NCBI GenBank assembly: GCA_021299185.1
Contig: JAJTHZ010000117.1
Location: 1 to 45,905, forward strand
DNA: 45,905 nt
Source of the DNA: Lysobacteraceae bacterium
GTDB taxonomy: Bacteria > Pseudomonadota > Gammaproteobacteria > Xanthomonadales > Ahniellaceae
Direction: 5' to 3'
Positions 1 to 9,253 of the stretch are shown here, piece by piece. The notes below the pieces were generated by a model. The model was not told the DNA's origin and made no database searches. It saw nothing but the letters and a program-made list of their open reading frames with translations. A program made the translations under genes and the position numbers. The stretch's first letter is position 1, and each line of letters opens with the position of its first letter.

Positions 1-98
1 ACCCGATGGCCTACCTGACCGACGTGCTCCAGCGCCTGCCCGTGCAGCCGGTCGAGCGGCTCGGCGAGCTGCTGCCCCACCGCTGGAACCGCGCCTAG
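1..98 (+). CDS. IS66-family transposase (TnpC), C-terminal end only
   Basis: Codons from position 3 read PMAYLTDVLQRLPVQPVERL and end at a TAG at 96-98. The phrase DVLQRLP...LGELLPHRW is the characteristic C-terminus of IS66-type DDE transposases, which catalyse transposition of the element. Only the last 31 residues are in the window and the start lies upstream. The gene is followed about 40 bp later by what looks like the right terminal inverted repeat. Whether the full transposase is intact cannot be judged here. Confidence 0.8.
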   Translation, partial: PMAYLTDVLQRLPVQPVERLGELLPHRWNRA

Positions 99-141
99 CA
101 CATCCGATCAGGGAAACGGAGTGGGGTGGCTGGATGCTTAC
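1..141 (+). mobile_element. Right end of an IS66-family insertion sequence
   Basis: The transposase tail is followed by ...GGATGCTTAC ending at 141. Read from outside inwards this is GTAAGCATCC, matching the GTAAGC start typical of IS66-family terminal inverted repeats. IS66 elements make 8-bp target duplications, so bases 142-149 (CTCCCACC) should be one copy. The left end is outside the window, so the duplication and the full inverted repeat cannot be confirmed. Confidence 0.65.
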
Positions 142-196
142 CTCCCACCATGGGCAGCTCACGATCCACTGGACGGGCGAATCTCGCGGCGCGGGT

Positions 197-675
197 CGGT
201 GCCGACCAAGCATCGCGGGGCGGAGGGCGGCAGGAACCGCCGGGGCCGCGACATCTGCAGGAGCGCTTCGACGCGCGCTGCGCGCGCAGCGGGGTGGAGG
301 TTGGGGCTCCGGTTGCTGCGGTGGGGCTTCCGCGGAGCGGGTCTACGGACGGGCGCAGGTCTCCGCACCGATGGTGACTGGGGAAGAATCGCGGCGTGCT
401 GGGTGGTGGGGACTGCTGTTGGCGCGCGATTTGCGGAGGCGCTTCGATGCGCGCTGCGCGCGCAGCGGGGTGGAGGTTGGGGCTCCGGTTGCCGCGGCGG
501 TGAGCGGGCCGACGGACCGGTCGAGCATCCCGCACGAGCGGTGACTGGGGAGGAATCGCGGCGTGGTGGGCGGTGGATACCGCCGGCGCGGTGCGATGCG
601 CGGGGGCGCTTCGACGCGCGCTGCGCGCGCAGCGGGGTGGAGGTTGGGACTCCGGTTGCTGCGGCGGTGGACTGA
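197..675. repeat. Three-unit GC-rich repeat array, pitch 176 and 167 bp
   Basis: No gene is supported in 142-694. The region holds a block of about 65 bp three times, beginning with GCGCTTCG at 263, 439 and 606 and running through a GC palindromic core (GCGCGCTGCGCGCGC) to GGAGGTTGGG-CTCCGGTTGC. A second block starting GGTGACTGGGG occurs at 373 and 540, exactly 167 bp apart, so units 2 and 3 are near-identical in layout. Unit 1 keeps the core, but its upstream block is degenerate. Open frames through it in several phases are by-products of the GC content. It lies between the IS66 end and tRNA-Pro. Confidence 0.8.
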
Positions 676-694
676 TGTGTTTCTCTTCGCGAAT

Positions 695-771
695 TGGTCG
701 GGGCGGAGAGATTCGAACTCTCGACCCCTACAACCCCATTGTAGTGCGCTACCAGGCTGCGCTACGCCCCG
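695..771 (-). tRNA. tRNA-Pro(GGG)
   Basis: The minus strand folds as a 77-nt cloverleaf. The acceptor arms are CGGGGCG and CGCCCCG, the anticodon stem is CTACA/TGTAG with loop ATGGGGT (anticodon GGG), the T arm contains GTTCGAATC, and CCA is encoded. The tRNA reads proline CCC and CCU codons. It sits downstream of the merR-like gene, in the same orientation as the whole thrS-to-merR block. Confidence 0.95.
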
Positions 772-816
772 ACACCGCGAAGAGCGGGCATTGTACCGGA
801 AGTCGCCGCGGATGGT

Positions 817-1173
817 TCAGCGACGCAGGATGAGCAGGATTTCCTCGAGCTCCAGCCGCACCTGGCGCACGATCTGGCCGGAGATGCTGGCCTCCATGCG
901 ACCCTGCTCGCCTTCCAGTCGTTGGCGCGCGCCACCGATCGTGAAGCCCTGGTCGTAGAGCAGGCTGCGGATCTGGCGGATCATCAGCACGTCGTGGCGC
1001 TGGTAGTAGCGACGATTGCCGCGCCGCTTGACCGGCTTGAGGTTGGGGAATTCCTGCTCCCAGTAGCGCAGCACGTGCGGCTTGACCGCGCACAGCTCGC
1101 TGACCTCGCCGATCGTGAAATAGCGCTTGGCCGGGATGGCCGGCAGTTCGCTGTTGCCGCCTTGGTCGAGCAT
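817..1173 (-). CDS. MerR-family transcriptional regulator (ihfA-linked)
   Basis: This is a 118-residue protein with an N-terminal MerR winged helix-turn-helix. [22 protein letters not shown] at about residues 18-39 is the recognition region, followed by the wing ([14 protein letters not shown]). The C-terminal half is a helix ([20 protein letters not shown]) that probably dimerises. There is no cysteine-rich effector pocket, so this is not a mercury-type sensor. The ATG at 1173 has TAGGGG about 4 nt upstream. It follows ihfA by 50 bp. This short MerR-like gene accompanies ihfA in many gammaproteobacteria. Its regulon is not evident from the sequence. Confidence 0.9.
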   Translation of the reverse strand: MLDQGGNSELPAIPAKRYFTIGEVSELCAVKPHVLRYWEQEFPNLKPVKRRGNRRYYQRHDVLMIRQIRSLLYDQGFTIGGARQRLEGEQGRMEASISGQIVRQVRLELEEILLILRR

Positions 1174-1223
1174 GCGCCCCTACCGGTGCCCGAAGGTGGA
1201 TGACGTGGACGGACCTGGACCGC

Positions 1224-1541
1224 TCAGCCCTGCGCGGCCGCGCCGGCCTGCGGGCCGGCGAAGGCTTCGACGCGGACCTTGAGCTTCTGGCCGGGCCGGA
1301 AGGTCACCACGCGACGCGCGGAAATGGGGATCTCCTTGCCGGTCTTCGGGTTGCGCCCGGGGCGCTGGTTCTTCTGGCGCAGGTCGAAGTTGCCGAAGCC
1401 GGACAGTTTGACCTGCTCCCCGCGCTCCAGGGACTCGCGCACCACCTCGAAGAATGCGTCGACGAATTCCTTCGCCTCGCGCTTGTTCAGGCCGACGTTC
1501 TCGAACAGTCGTTCGGCCATTTCCGCCTTGGTGAGCGCCAT
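1224..1541 (-). CDS. ihfA: Integration host factor subunit alpha
   Basis: This is a 105-residue HU/IHF-fold DNA-bending protein. It pairs with IhfB and bends DNA at promoters, origins and recombination sites. The sequence starts [20 protein letters not shown]. It contains the family signature [21 protein letters not shown] with the intercalating proline region at about residues 55-75. The open frame extends upstream, but the ATG at 1541 matches the family N-terminus and has AGGGGA about 6 nt before it. It lies 55 bp after pheT in the usual order. The tail PQAGAAAQG is slightly longer than in enteric IhfA. Confidence 0.97.
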   Translation of the reverse strand: MALTKAEMAERLFENVGLNKREAKEFVDAFFEVVRESLERGEQVKLSGFGNFDLRQKNQRPGRNPKTGKEIPISARRVVTFRPGQKLKVRVEAFAGPQAGAAAQG

Positions 1542-1596
1542 CGTGGTCCCCTGCTGCCGTTCCGCCCCCGCACCGCCCTGCGTCGATGGTCGCCGC

Positions 1597-3981
1597 TCAA
1601 CTGCGCAAAACGGCCGCGAAATCCCGGCCCAGCGCGGCGACCACCGCCCCCACCGCCGCATCAGCGTCGGCGTCCGTAAGGGTGCGGGAATCATCCTGCA
1701 AAATCAAGCCAATAGCGAGACTTCGTGTGTCGGGCTTGAGGCCTGTCCCGATGTATTCATCGAACAGATGGAGAGCGCGCAGGGCCGGACCGGCCGCCTG
1801 CCGCGCACAGGCCTCCACCGCGGCCCAGGCCACGCCCTGCGGCAGCACCATCGCGATGTCGCGTCGGACCGAAGGAAACCGAGAGAGATCGTTCGCGCGC
1901 GGCACGGAACGACGGCAGAGCGGATCGAGATCGAGCTCGAACACCAGCGGATCGTGTCCCAGGTCCAGCAGCGCCTGCAGGCGCGGATGCAGCACGCCGA
2001 CCCAGCCGACCGGGGAGCCCGACCGGAGAACGGTTGCGGAACGTCCGGGGTGCAACCAGGCCGGACCACCCGCGACGAACTGCACGTCATCGGCCGCCGC
2101 CAGCGCCAGCAGGGCCTCGACGTCGCCCTTCAGATCGAAGAAATCGGCCGCGCGCTTGCCGCTGTCCCAGTGCTCGGCCACCGCCCGCCCGAGCACCACG
2201 CCGGCCAGCCGGTCGCGCTCGATCGGGCCGGCGCCGGCCGTCGTCGCGGCGTGGAAGACGCGGCCGAACTCGAACAGCCGCAGGCGCGCCTGCTGGCGGG
2301 CGAGGTTGCGCCGCGCCGCCTCCACCAGCCCGGGCAGCAGGGCCGTGCGCATCACCGCGAGGTCGGCCGACAGCGGGTTGGCCAGCGCCACGGCGCCGTC
2401 GGCCAGACCCCAGTCGGCCAGCGTGCCGGCGGGCACGAAGGCGAAGTCGATGCACTCCGCGTAACCGCGCGCCACCAGCGCGCGCCGCAGGGCGGACGCC
2501 TCGACCCGCGTTTCGGTGACGGTTTCGACCTGCAGCAGGGCGGTCGGGATGCGGACCGGCACCTGCTCGTAGCCGTGCACCCGCACGACCTCCTCGATCA
2601 GGTCTTCTTCGATCGCGATGTCGAAGCGCGCGCTGGGCGGCTGCACGGTCCAGCCGTCGGCATCGGCCGTGACCCGCATGCCGAGGCCGGCCAGGATGGC
2701 GCCGACCCGCTCGCGCGGGACGTCCATGCCGAGCACGCGCGCAAGCCGGGCCGCGCGCAGGCGAATGGTCGGCGTCGGCGGCAGCGCCTCGGGGTGTTCG
2801 GCGGCCACCACCGGCCCCGCCTGGCCACCCACGATCGACAGCAGCAATTGCGTCAGGCGCTCGAGCGCGCGCCGCGGCAGGCCCGGATCGACGCCGCGCT
2901 CGAAGCGGTGCGAGGCATCGGTGTGCAGGCCGAGGCGGCGCGCGCGGCCGATGATCGCGGCCGGTGCGAAGTGGGCGGCCTCGAGGAACACGCTGCGGGT
3001 GGCGTCGGTGACCCGGGAATCCCAGCCGCCCATCACGCCGGCGACCGCGACCGGGCCGCCGTCGTCGGCGATCACGAGGAATCCGGGGTCCAGCGCGACC
3101 TCGCGCTCGTCGAGCAGCTTCGCCGACTCGCCGGGCGCCGCGCGGCGCACGACCACGCCGCCACGCAGGCGATCGTGGTCGAAGGCATGCATGGGCTGCC
3201 CGAGTTCGAGCATCACGTAGTTGGTGCAGTCGACCACCGCGCTGATCGGGCGCACGCCGGCGCGCCGCAGGCGCTCGGCCATCCAGACCGGCGTCGGCGC
3301 CGCCGGATCGATGCCTTCGACCACGCGGCCGAGGTAGCGCGGGCAGTCGGCCGGCGACGCGATCCGCACCGCACGCGCGGCCTGCGACGTTGTCGCAGCC
3401 GGCGCTTCGTCCCATGCCACGCGTGCGGCATCGAACAAGGTCGCGACCTCGGCCGCGAGGCCCGCCATGCCGAGGCAATCCGGCCGGTTCGGCGTCAGCT
3501 TGATCTCGATCGCGGCATCCGGCAGCCCCAGCCACTGCGAAAGCGGTGCGCCGACCGGTGCATCGGCGGGCAGTTCGAGCAGGCCAGCCGCGTCGCCGTC
3601 GAGCGCGAGTTCCTTCGCCGAACACAGCATGCCGTGCGATTCGACACCGCGCAGCGCGGCCTGCCGGATCGCCATCCCGTTGGGCAGCGTGGCGCCGATG
3701 GTCGCCAGCGGCGCCTTCAGGCCGACCCGCGCGTTCGGCGCGCCGCAGACGATCTGCAGCGGTTCGCCCTGCCCGGTCGACACCCGGCACACCTGCAGCT
3801 TGTCGGCGTGCGGGTGGCGCTCGGCCGACACGATCTCGCCGACCACCACGCCGCCGAGGCCCTCGCCCAGCACCTCGACGCCCTCGACCTCGAGGCCGGC
3901 CATCGTCAGCCGACGGCACAGCGTCGCACGATCGGCATCGATGCGGACCAGTGAACGCAACCAGTTATCGGAAAACTTCAT
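1597..3981 (-). CDS. pheT: Phenylalanine-tRNA ligase beta subunit
   Basis: This is a 794-residue beta chain, close to the usual ~795. With PheS it forms the alpha2beta2 enzyme that charges tRNA-Phe and edits mischarged Tyr-tRNA-Phe. Domains in order: an N-terminal segment ([12 protein letters not shown]), the tRNA-binding OB fold with [10 protein letters not shown] at about 55-65, the B3/B4 editing domain around 210-390, the B5 domain, the catalytic-like core, and a C-terminal FDX-ACB anticodon-binding domain with [11 protein letters not shown]. The ATG at 3981 matches the conserved start. The gap from pheS is 152 bp and contains repeats, whereas pheS and pheT usually nearly touch. Confidence 0.97.
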   Translation of the reverse strand: MKFSDNWLRSLVRIDADRATLCRRLTMAGLEVEGVEVLGEGLGGVVVGEIVSAERHPHADKLQVCRVSTGQGEPLQIVCGAPNARVGLKAPLATIGATLPNGMAIRQAALRGVESHGMLCSAKELALDGDAAGLLELPADAPVGAPLSQWLGLPDAAIEIKLTPNRPDCLGMAGLAAEVATLFDAARVAWDEAPAATTSQAARAVRIASPADCPRYLGRVVEGIDPAAPTPVWMAERLRRAGVRPISAVVDCTNYVMLELGQPMHAFDHDRLRGGVVVRRAAPGESAKLLDEREVALDPGFLVIADDGGPVAVAGVMGGWDSRVTDATRSVFLEAAHFAPAAIIGRARRLGLHTDASHRFERGVDPGLPRRALERLTQLLLSIVGGQAGPVVAAEHPEALPPTPTIRLRAARLARVLGMDVPRERVGAILAGLGMRVTADADGWTVQPPSARFDIAIEEDLIEEVVRVHGYEQVPVRIPTALLQVETVTETRVEASALRRALVARGYAECIDFAFVPAGTLADWGLADGAVALANPLSADLAVMRTALLPGLVEAARRNLARQQARLRLFEFGRVFHAATTAGAGPIERDRLAGVVLGRAVAEHWDSGKRAADFFDLKGDVEALLALAAADDVQFVAGGPAWLHPGRSATVLRSGSPVGWVGVLHPRLQALLDLGHDPLVFELDLDPLCRRSVPRANDLSRFPSVRRDIAMVLPQGVAWAAVEACARQAAGPALRALHLFDEYIGTGLKPDTRSLAIGLILQDDSRTLTDADADAAVGAVVAALGRDFAAVLRS

Positions 3982-4023
3982 GGCAAGCCGCTCTTCATCC
4001 GGTAAGGCGCCAACCGCGCCGTC

Positions 4024-4110
4024 GCCGGGCCCATCGTGACTGGGCCCTGTACCCTGGGCCCTGGGCCCTTGTCCGACCGGTGCAATTCGCTGCGCTCATT
4101 GCACCCTACG
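4024..4110. repeat. REP-like palindromes between pheS and pheT
   Basis: The pheS-pheT spacer contains four GGGCCC motifs (4028-4068, including the run CTGGGCCCTGGGCCC). It is followed by an inverted repeat with 8-bp perfect arms, GGTGCAAT at 4079-4086 and ATTGCACC at 4098-4105, separated by 11 nt. The GGTGCAAT...ATTGCACC form resembles REP-type repeats dispersed in xanthomonad and pseudomonad genomes. The hairpin would form in the pheS-pheT transcript. Confidence 0.6.
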
Positions 4111-4133
4111 CCGAGACCGATGCCCCCAAAACC

Positions 4134-5210
<1,077 letters not shown>

Positions 5211-5570
5211 TTACGCAGCCAGGCTCGCCTTCGCCTTCTCGGCGACCTTGCCGAAGGCGGCCAGGTCGTGCACGGCGAGGTCGGCCAGCACCTTGCGGTC
5301 CATCGTGATCTCGGCCTTCTTCAGGCCGGCGATCAGGCGGCTGTACGACAGGCCGAACTGGCGGGCCGCCGCGTTGATGCGGACGATCCACAGCGCGCGG
5401 TACTGGCGCTTCTTCTGCTTGCGGCCGATGTACGCGTACTGGGCGGCCTTGGTGACGGCCTGCTTGGCGACGCGGAACACCTTGCGGCGGGCGTTGTAGT
5501 AGCCCTTGGCCTTGCTGATGATCTTCTTGTGCCGGCGACGGGCGACGACACCACGCTTGACTCGTGCCAT
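5211..5570 (-). CDS. rplT: Large ribosomal subunit protein bL20
   Basis: This is a 119-residue basic protein starting [21 protein letters not shown], the conserved bL20 N-terminal tail that threads into 23S r[24 protein letters not shown] follows in the middle, then the globular C-terminal domain ending [11 protein letters not shown]. It is needed early in 50S assembly. AGGAG precedes the ATG at 5570, 12 bp after the rpmI stop, so the two are translationally linked. In E. coli bL20 also represses its own operon at the RNA level. I cannot assess that pseudoknot here. Confidence 0.97.
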   Translation of the reverse strand: MARVKRGVVARRRHKKIISKAKGYYNARRKVFRVAKQAVTKAAQYAYIGRKQKKRQYRALWIVRINAAARQFGLSYSRLIAGLKKAEITMDRKVLADLAVHDLAAFGKVAEKAKASLAA

Positions 5571-5582
5571 GGGTCGTTCTCC

Positions 5583-5780
5583 TTACGCGTAGGGCAGCAT
5601 GCGGGCGACGCGGCCGGCGTCCTCGGGGCGCACGTGGTTCGTGCCGCGCAGGTTGCGCTTCCGCTTCGTCGACTTCTTGGTGAGGATGTGGCTCTTGAAC
5701 GCGTGGCCGGCCTTGAACTTGCCGGACGCGGTCTTGCGGAACCGCTTGGCGGCGGCCCGGTTGGTCTTGATCTTGGGCAT
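5583..5780 (-). CDS. rpmI: Large ribosomal subunit protein bL35
   Basis: This is a 65-residue basic protein, the usual size. It begins [20 protein letters not shown] and contains [16 protein letters not shown], diagnostic of bL35. The open frame extends much further upstream, but the ATG at 5780 with GGAAG upstream matches all family members. It is normally cotranscribed from infC. Here 533 bp of repeat-rich DNA separates it from infC, so an extra promoter or processing site may exist. I could not identify one with confidence. Confidence 0.97.
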   Translation of the reverse strand: MPKIKTNRAAAKRFRKTASGKFKAGHAFKSHILTKKSTKRKRNLRGTNHVRPEDAGRVARMLPYA

Positions 5781-5816
5781 GTCGGATCTTCCGTTTCGGT
5801 TTTGGTGACTGGCGCG

Positions 5817-5938
5817 AGCGGCGGGACATCCCGCACTTTCCGATCCTGCTCGTTCCGGCTTGGTGGCGGGAAAGCTCCCGCGGGTTCCTTTGTCGCTGCC
5901 ACATCCTGTGCCCGCGGCGGGAAAATCCCGCGGGTTCC
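5817..5938. repeat. Related short inverted repeats of the form CGGGA-N-TCCCG
   Basis: Three short palindromes with GCGGGA/TCCCGC arms occur upstream of rpmI at about 5821-5834, 5866-5880 and 5917-5931. The last two share a 23-24 bp block ending CCCGCGGGTTCC (5865-5888 and 5916-5938) and differ at only one or two positions. They belong to the 533-bp gene-free stretch 5781-6313. A further palindrome, GCGGCA-TCC-TGCCGC, lies at about 6023-6037. Confidence 0.65.
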
Positions 5939-6090
5939 ATTGCACTACCGACGCATCTCGCGCCGCGTCGATCCGGGTACAGCAGGCTGCGCGAGCAGCC
6001 ATCCCTGGATCGCACACCCGCGGCGGCATCCTGCCGCGGCCCTCGCCGGGTCGTGCTGCCCCTTCAAGGCAGCCCGACAAACCCCGGCTC

Positions 6091-6313
6091 GGCCTCTCCC
6101 ACCAAGGGAGAGGGGATCACACCGCGTTCCGCGCTTTGCGCGGAACTGGAGCGGGGTTACCCCCTCTCCCTTGGCCCTCTCCCACCAGGGGAGAGGGGAT
6201 CACATCGTGTTCTGCGCTTCGCGCGGAACTGGAGCGGGGCTGCCCCCTCTCCCTTAGCCCTCTCCCACCAGGGGAGAGGGGATCACACCGTGTTCCGCGC
6301 TTTGCGCGGAACG
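6091..6313. repeat. Tandem 83-bp palindromic repeat array between infC and rpmI
   Basis: CTCTCCCACCA recurs at 6094, 6177 and 6260, an exact 83-bp period over two full units and one 54-bp partial unit. Each unit carries two palindromes. The first is a CCCTCTCC/GGAGAGGG type. The second is GTTCCGCGC with GCGCGGAAC around a 3-nt loop (third copy 6292-6312, perfect 9-bp arms). The last hairpin ends 2 bp from the infC stop codon. The CCCTCTCCC...GGGAGAGGG form is a common dispersed proteobacterial intergenic repeat. Remaining bases between 5939 and 6090 show no gene. Confidence 0.9.
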
Positions 6314-6835
6314 CTATTTCTTTTTCGGGGCGACCATCATGAACAGCTGACGCCCTTCCATGCGTGGCATCTGCTCGATCGTGACGTCTTCCTTGATGTC
6401 GGCCTCGATCCGCTGCGCCATCTGCAGGCCCAGTTCGGTGTGCGCCATCTCGCGCCCCTTGAACCGGATGGTGATCTTGACCTTGTCACCCTCGGCGATG
6501 AACCGCTTCAGGTTGCGCAGCTTGATCTGGTAGTCGCCATCGTCCGTCACCGGACGGAACTTCAATTCCTTGATTTCCTGCTGCTTGGTCTTCTTCTTCG
6601 CCGCGCTGGCCTTCTTCTGCAGCTCGAAGCGGTACTTGCCGAAGTCCATGATGCGGCACACCGGCGGGTCGGAGTTCGGCACGATCTCCACGAGATCGAG
6701 CTCGGACTCTTCGGCCATGCGCAACGCCTCGTCGCGGGTAAGCACGCCGACCTGCTGGCCGTCGGCTCCGATGACGCGGACTCGGGGTACCCGGATCTCC
6801 TGGTTCTTCCGGGTCAGCTTGTTGTCGGTGGCGAT
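6314..6835 (-). CDS. infC: Translation initiation factor IF-3
   Basis: This is a 173-residue factor that binds the 30S subunit, checks the start codon and prevents early 50S joining. The family N-terminal domain begins KLTRKNQEIRVPRVRVIGAD, then NSDPPVCRIMDFGKYRFE, the linker, and a C-terminal domain with IKLRNLKRFIAEGDKVKI. Reading back in frame, no ATG, GTG or TTG lies near the expected start. The codon at the right place is ATC (6833-6835), preceded by AGAGGA with 8 nt spacing. Use of a rare start codon is the known basis of IF-3 self-control in E. coli (AUU). A later GTG at about 6748 would delete the conserved N-terminus. It follows thrS by 45 bp. Confidence 0.95.
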   Translation of the reverse strand: MATDNKLTRKNQEIRVPRVRVIGADGQQVGVLTRDEALRMAEESELDLVEIVPNSDPPVCRIMDFGKYRFELQKKASAAKKKTKQQEIKELKFRPVTDDGDYQIKLRNLKRFIAEGDKVKITIRFKGREMAHTELGLQMAQRIEADIKEDVTIEQMPRMEGRQLFMMVAPKKK

Positions 6836-6880
6836 GTGTCGTGTCCTCTGATGGATTGACGCGAACCGACCGCGGGCATC

Positions 6881-8794
6881 TCAGCCCGCGGCCGCGTTGG
6901 AACTGGAACGCAGGCGCTCGATGAACCCGGCGAGCGCCATCGCCCCCAGATCCTCCCCCGCGCGCGTGCGCACGGCGATGGTGCCCTGCTCCCGCTCGCG
7001 GTCGCCCGCAACCAGCAGGAACGGCACCTTCTGCAACGTGTGCTCGCGGATCTTATAGCCGATCTTCTCGTTGCGCAAATCGGCCTCGACCCGGAGCCCT
7101 TGATTCGCAAGGTCTTTTGCCACCTGCGCCACGTAGTCGGCCTGGGCGTCGGTGATGTTCATGACCACCGCCTGCACCGGGGCCAGCCAGGCCGGCATGG
7201 CACCGGCATGGTGCTCGATCAGCATGCCGATGAAGCGCTCCAGCGAGCCGACGATGGCCCGATGCAGCATGACGGGGGTCCGGCGGCCCGAATCCTCGGT
7301 CACGTACTCGGCGCCCAGGCGGCCGGGCATGAAGAAATCGACCTGCATCGTGCCGACCTGCCAGGCGCGGCCGATCGAGTCGCGCAGGTGGTACTCGATC
7401 TTCGGCCCGTAGAAGGCGCCCTCGCCCTGCAGTTCCTCCCATTCGACCCTGCAGGCGCGCAGGGCCGATCTCAGGGCGTTCTCCGCCTGTTCCCACATGG
7501 CGTCGTCGCCGATCCGCTTGTCCGGGCGCAGGGCCAGTTTGACCGCGATGTCGGTGAAGCCGAAGTCCCGGTAGACGCCCATCGCCTGCGCGTGGAAGGC
7601 CACCACTTCGGACTCGATCTGGGCTTCGGTGCAGAAGATGTGGCCGTCGTCCTGGGTGAAGCCGCGCACGCGCAGCAGGCCGTGCAGGGCGCCGGAGGGC
7701 TCGTTGCGGTGGCAGGCGCCGAACTCGCCATAGCGGATCGGCAGGTCGCGGTAGCTGTGCAGGCCGTGGTTGTAGATCTGCACGTGGCCGGGGCAGTTCA
7801 TCGGCTTGATCGCGTAGTCGCGGCTTTCCGACGACGTGGTGAACATGTTGTCGCGGTAGTTCTCCCAGTGGCCGGTCTTCTCCCACAGCGACTTGTCGAG
7901 GATCTGCGGACAGCGCACCTCGCGGTAGCCGTTCTCGCGGTACACGCGGCGCATGTACTGCTCGACCACCTGCCAGATCGACCAGCCGCGCGGATGCCAG
8001 AACACCAGGCCGGGGCCCTCCTCCTGCATGTGGAAGAGGTCGAGTTGCTTGCCGAGCCGGCGATGGTCGCGCTTCTCGGCCTCCTCGAGCTGGGTCAGGT
8101 AGGCCTTGAGCTCCTTGTCGTTGCGCCAGGCCGTGCCATAGACGCGCTGCAACTGCTGGTTCTTCTGGTCACCGCGCCAGTAGGCGCCCGACACGCGCAT
8201 CAGCTTGAAGGCGCCGAGCTTGCTCGTGTTCGGCACGTGCGGGCCGCGGCAGAGGTCGACCCATTCGCCCTGGCCGTAGAGCGAGATCTCCTCGCCCGGC
8301 GGGATGATGTCGTCGATGATCTCGGCCTTGAAGTGCTCGCCCTTGGACTTGAAGAAGGCGATCGCCTCGTCCTTGCCCATCACCGAGCGCTGCACGGGCA
8401 GCGCCTCGCCGACGATCTTCGCCATCTCGGCCTCGATCTTGGCCAGGTCCTCGGTGCTGAACGGCGTGGCCCGCGCGAAGTCGTAGTAGAAGCCGTTGTC
8501 GATCACCGGCCCGATCGTGACCTGGGTGTCGGGGAACAGCCGCTGCGTGGCCTGTGCCAGCAGGTGCGCCGTGGAGTGGCGGATCACGTCGAGCGCATCG
8601 GCGTGCTTGTCGGTGACGATCTCGAGCGCGGCGTCGCGCTCGATGCGATACGAGAGGTCGACCAGGCGGCCGTCGACCTTGCCGGCCAGTGCGGCCTTGG
8701 CGAGACCCGGGCCGATCGAGGCGGCCACGCCGACGACGTCGATCGGGCCCGGGAATTCGCGGCGGCTGCCGTCGGGGAGCGTCACGTGGATCAT
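6881..8794 (-). CDS. thrS: Threonine-tRNA ligase
   Basis: This 637-residue class II synthetase charges tRNA-Thr and hydrolyses Ser-tRNA-Thr. Domains in order: an N-terminal TGS domain ([20 protein letters not shown]), the editing domain with [10 protein letters not shown] and CRGPHVPNT, the catalytic core with [34 protein letters not shown] and motif 3 [11 protein letters not shown], and a C-terminal anticodon-binding domain. The conserved zinc-ligand Cys lies in MNCPGH. The ATG at 8794 has GAAGGA 7 nt upstream. A longer frame to 8872 crosses a terminator-like hairpin and is not the gene start. Confidence 0.97.
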   Translation of the reverse strand: MIHVTLPDGSRREFPGPIDVVGVAASIGPGLAKAALAGKVDGRLVDLSYRIERDAALEIVTDKHADALDVIRHSTAHLLAQATQRLFPDTQVTIGPVIDNGFYYDFARATPFSTEDLAKIEAEMAKIVGEALPVQRSVMGKDEAIAFFKSKGEHFKAEIIDDIIPPGEEISLYGQGEWVDLCRGPHVPNTSKLGAFKLMRVSGAYWRGDQKNQQLQRVYGTAWRNDKELKAYLTQLEEAEKRDHRRLGKQLDLFHMQEEGPGLVFWHPRGWSIWQVVEQYMRRVYRENGYREVRCPQILDKSLWEKTGHWENYRDNMFTTSSESRDYAIKPMNCPGHVQIYNHGLHSYRDLPIRYGEFGACHRNEPSGALHGLLRVRGFTQDDGHIFCTEAQIESEVVAFHAQAMGVYRDFGFTDIAVKLALRPDKRIGDDAMWEQAENALRSALRACRVEWEELQGEGAFYGPKIEYHLRDSIGRAWQVGTMQVDFFMPGRLGAEYVTEDSGRRTPVMLHRAIVGSLERFIGMLIEHHAGAMPAWLAPVQAVVMNITDAQADYVAQVAKDLANQGLRVEADLRNEKIGYKIREHTLQKVPFLLVAGDREREQGTIAVRTRAGEDLGAMALAGFIERLRSSSNAAAG

Positions 8795-8810
8795 GGCTGG
8801 GTCCTTCGGG

Positions 8811-8840
8811 GCAAACAAAAAGGGCGTCGGGGCGCCCTTT
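8811..8840 (-). terminator. Intrinsic terminator or leader attenuator upstream of thrS
   Basis: Perfect 8-bp arms AAAGGGCG (8819-8826) and CGCCCTTT (8833-8840) flank a 6-nt loop. On the minus strand the stem is followed by TTGTTTG, giving CCCTTTTTGTTTG, a normal intrinsic terminator shape. It lies 24 bp before the thrS ATG and 210 bp after tRNA-Val. It could end the tRNA transcript or act as a thrS leader attenuator. In the second case the thrS promoter would lie between 8841 and 9049. Confidence 0.7.
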
Positions 8841-9049
8841 CGTTCACGCGATCGGAAGCGGCGGCGCGGCAAGTCAGCGGCTGGCGGTTCCGGTTCGCGT
8901 CATGGTGATCGTGTTCTTTCGAACTACGGCTCTCGGCGGGTGCCTGGGTGTTGCGGGACTCGGAACGACTGCGGCGGGCCTTGCTTCGATGGAGACCGGA
9001 GCCTGCCGCGACGCATTGGCCTTCGGGAACCTCGCCCTTCGAGGACGAG

Positions 9050-9124
9050 TGGTGGGCGCGACAGGGATCGAACCTGTGACCCCTACCATGTCAAGGTAGT
9101 GCTCTACCGCTGAGCTACGCGCCC
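9050..9124 (-). tRNA. tRNA-Val(GAC)
   Basis: A 75-nt cloverleaf is read on the minus strand. Acceptor arms are GGGCGCG and CGCGCCC, the D arm is GCTC...GAGC, and the anticodon stem is CTACC/GGTAG with loop TTGACAT (anticodon GAC). The T arm contains GTTCGATCC and CCA is encoded. It reads valine GUC and GUU codons. The thrS block begins about 255 bp downstream. Confidence 0.96.
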
Positions 9125-9133
9125 GAGCCGCAT

Positions 9134-9163
9134 AGGCTAACAGCGCCAGCCGCGCGGCTGCAA
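9134..9163 (-). promoter_or_regulatory. Possible promoter of tRNA-Val
   Basis: On the minus strand TTGCAG (9158-9163) is followed after 18 bp by TAGCCT (9134-9139), then a GC-rich discriminator before the tRNA 5' end at 9124. The -35 match is fair and the -10 weak. Position and discriminator suit a stringently controlled tRNA promoter. This rests on pattern alone. Confidence 0.3.
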
Positions 9164-9253
9164 GGGAACGGCGCCAACCGCCGGCATGAGCCGACCGGCA
9201 CGCGGCCGCCCCGGCTCGCCTATGATCGGCGCGGGGGACACCGGGGGAACGGC

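Noticed and set aside
197-675. Possible CRISPR array
   Set aside because: Units are too long, the intervening sequence is itself repeated, and no short repeat with regular unique spacers exists.
8795-8872. N-terminal extension of thrS to 8872
   Set aside because: It spans a terminator-like hairpin and gives non-conserved sequence. MIHVTLPDG at 8794 is the family start.
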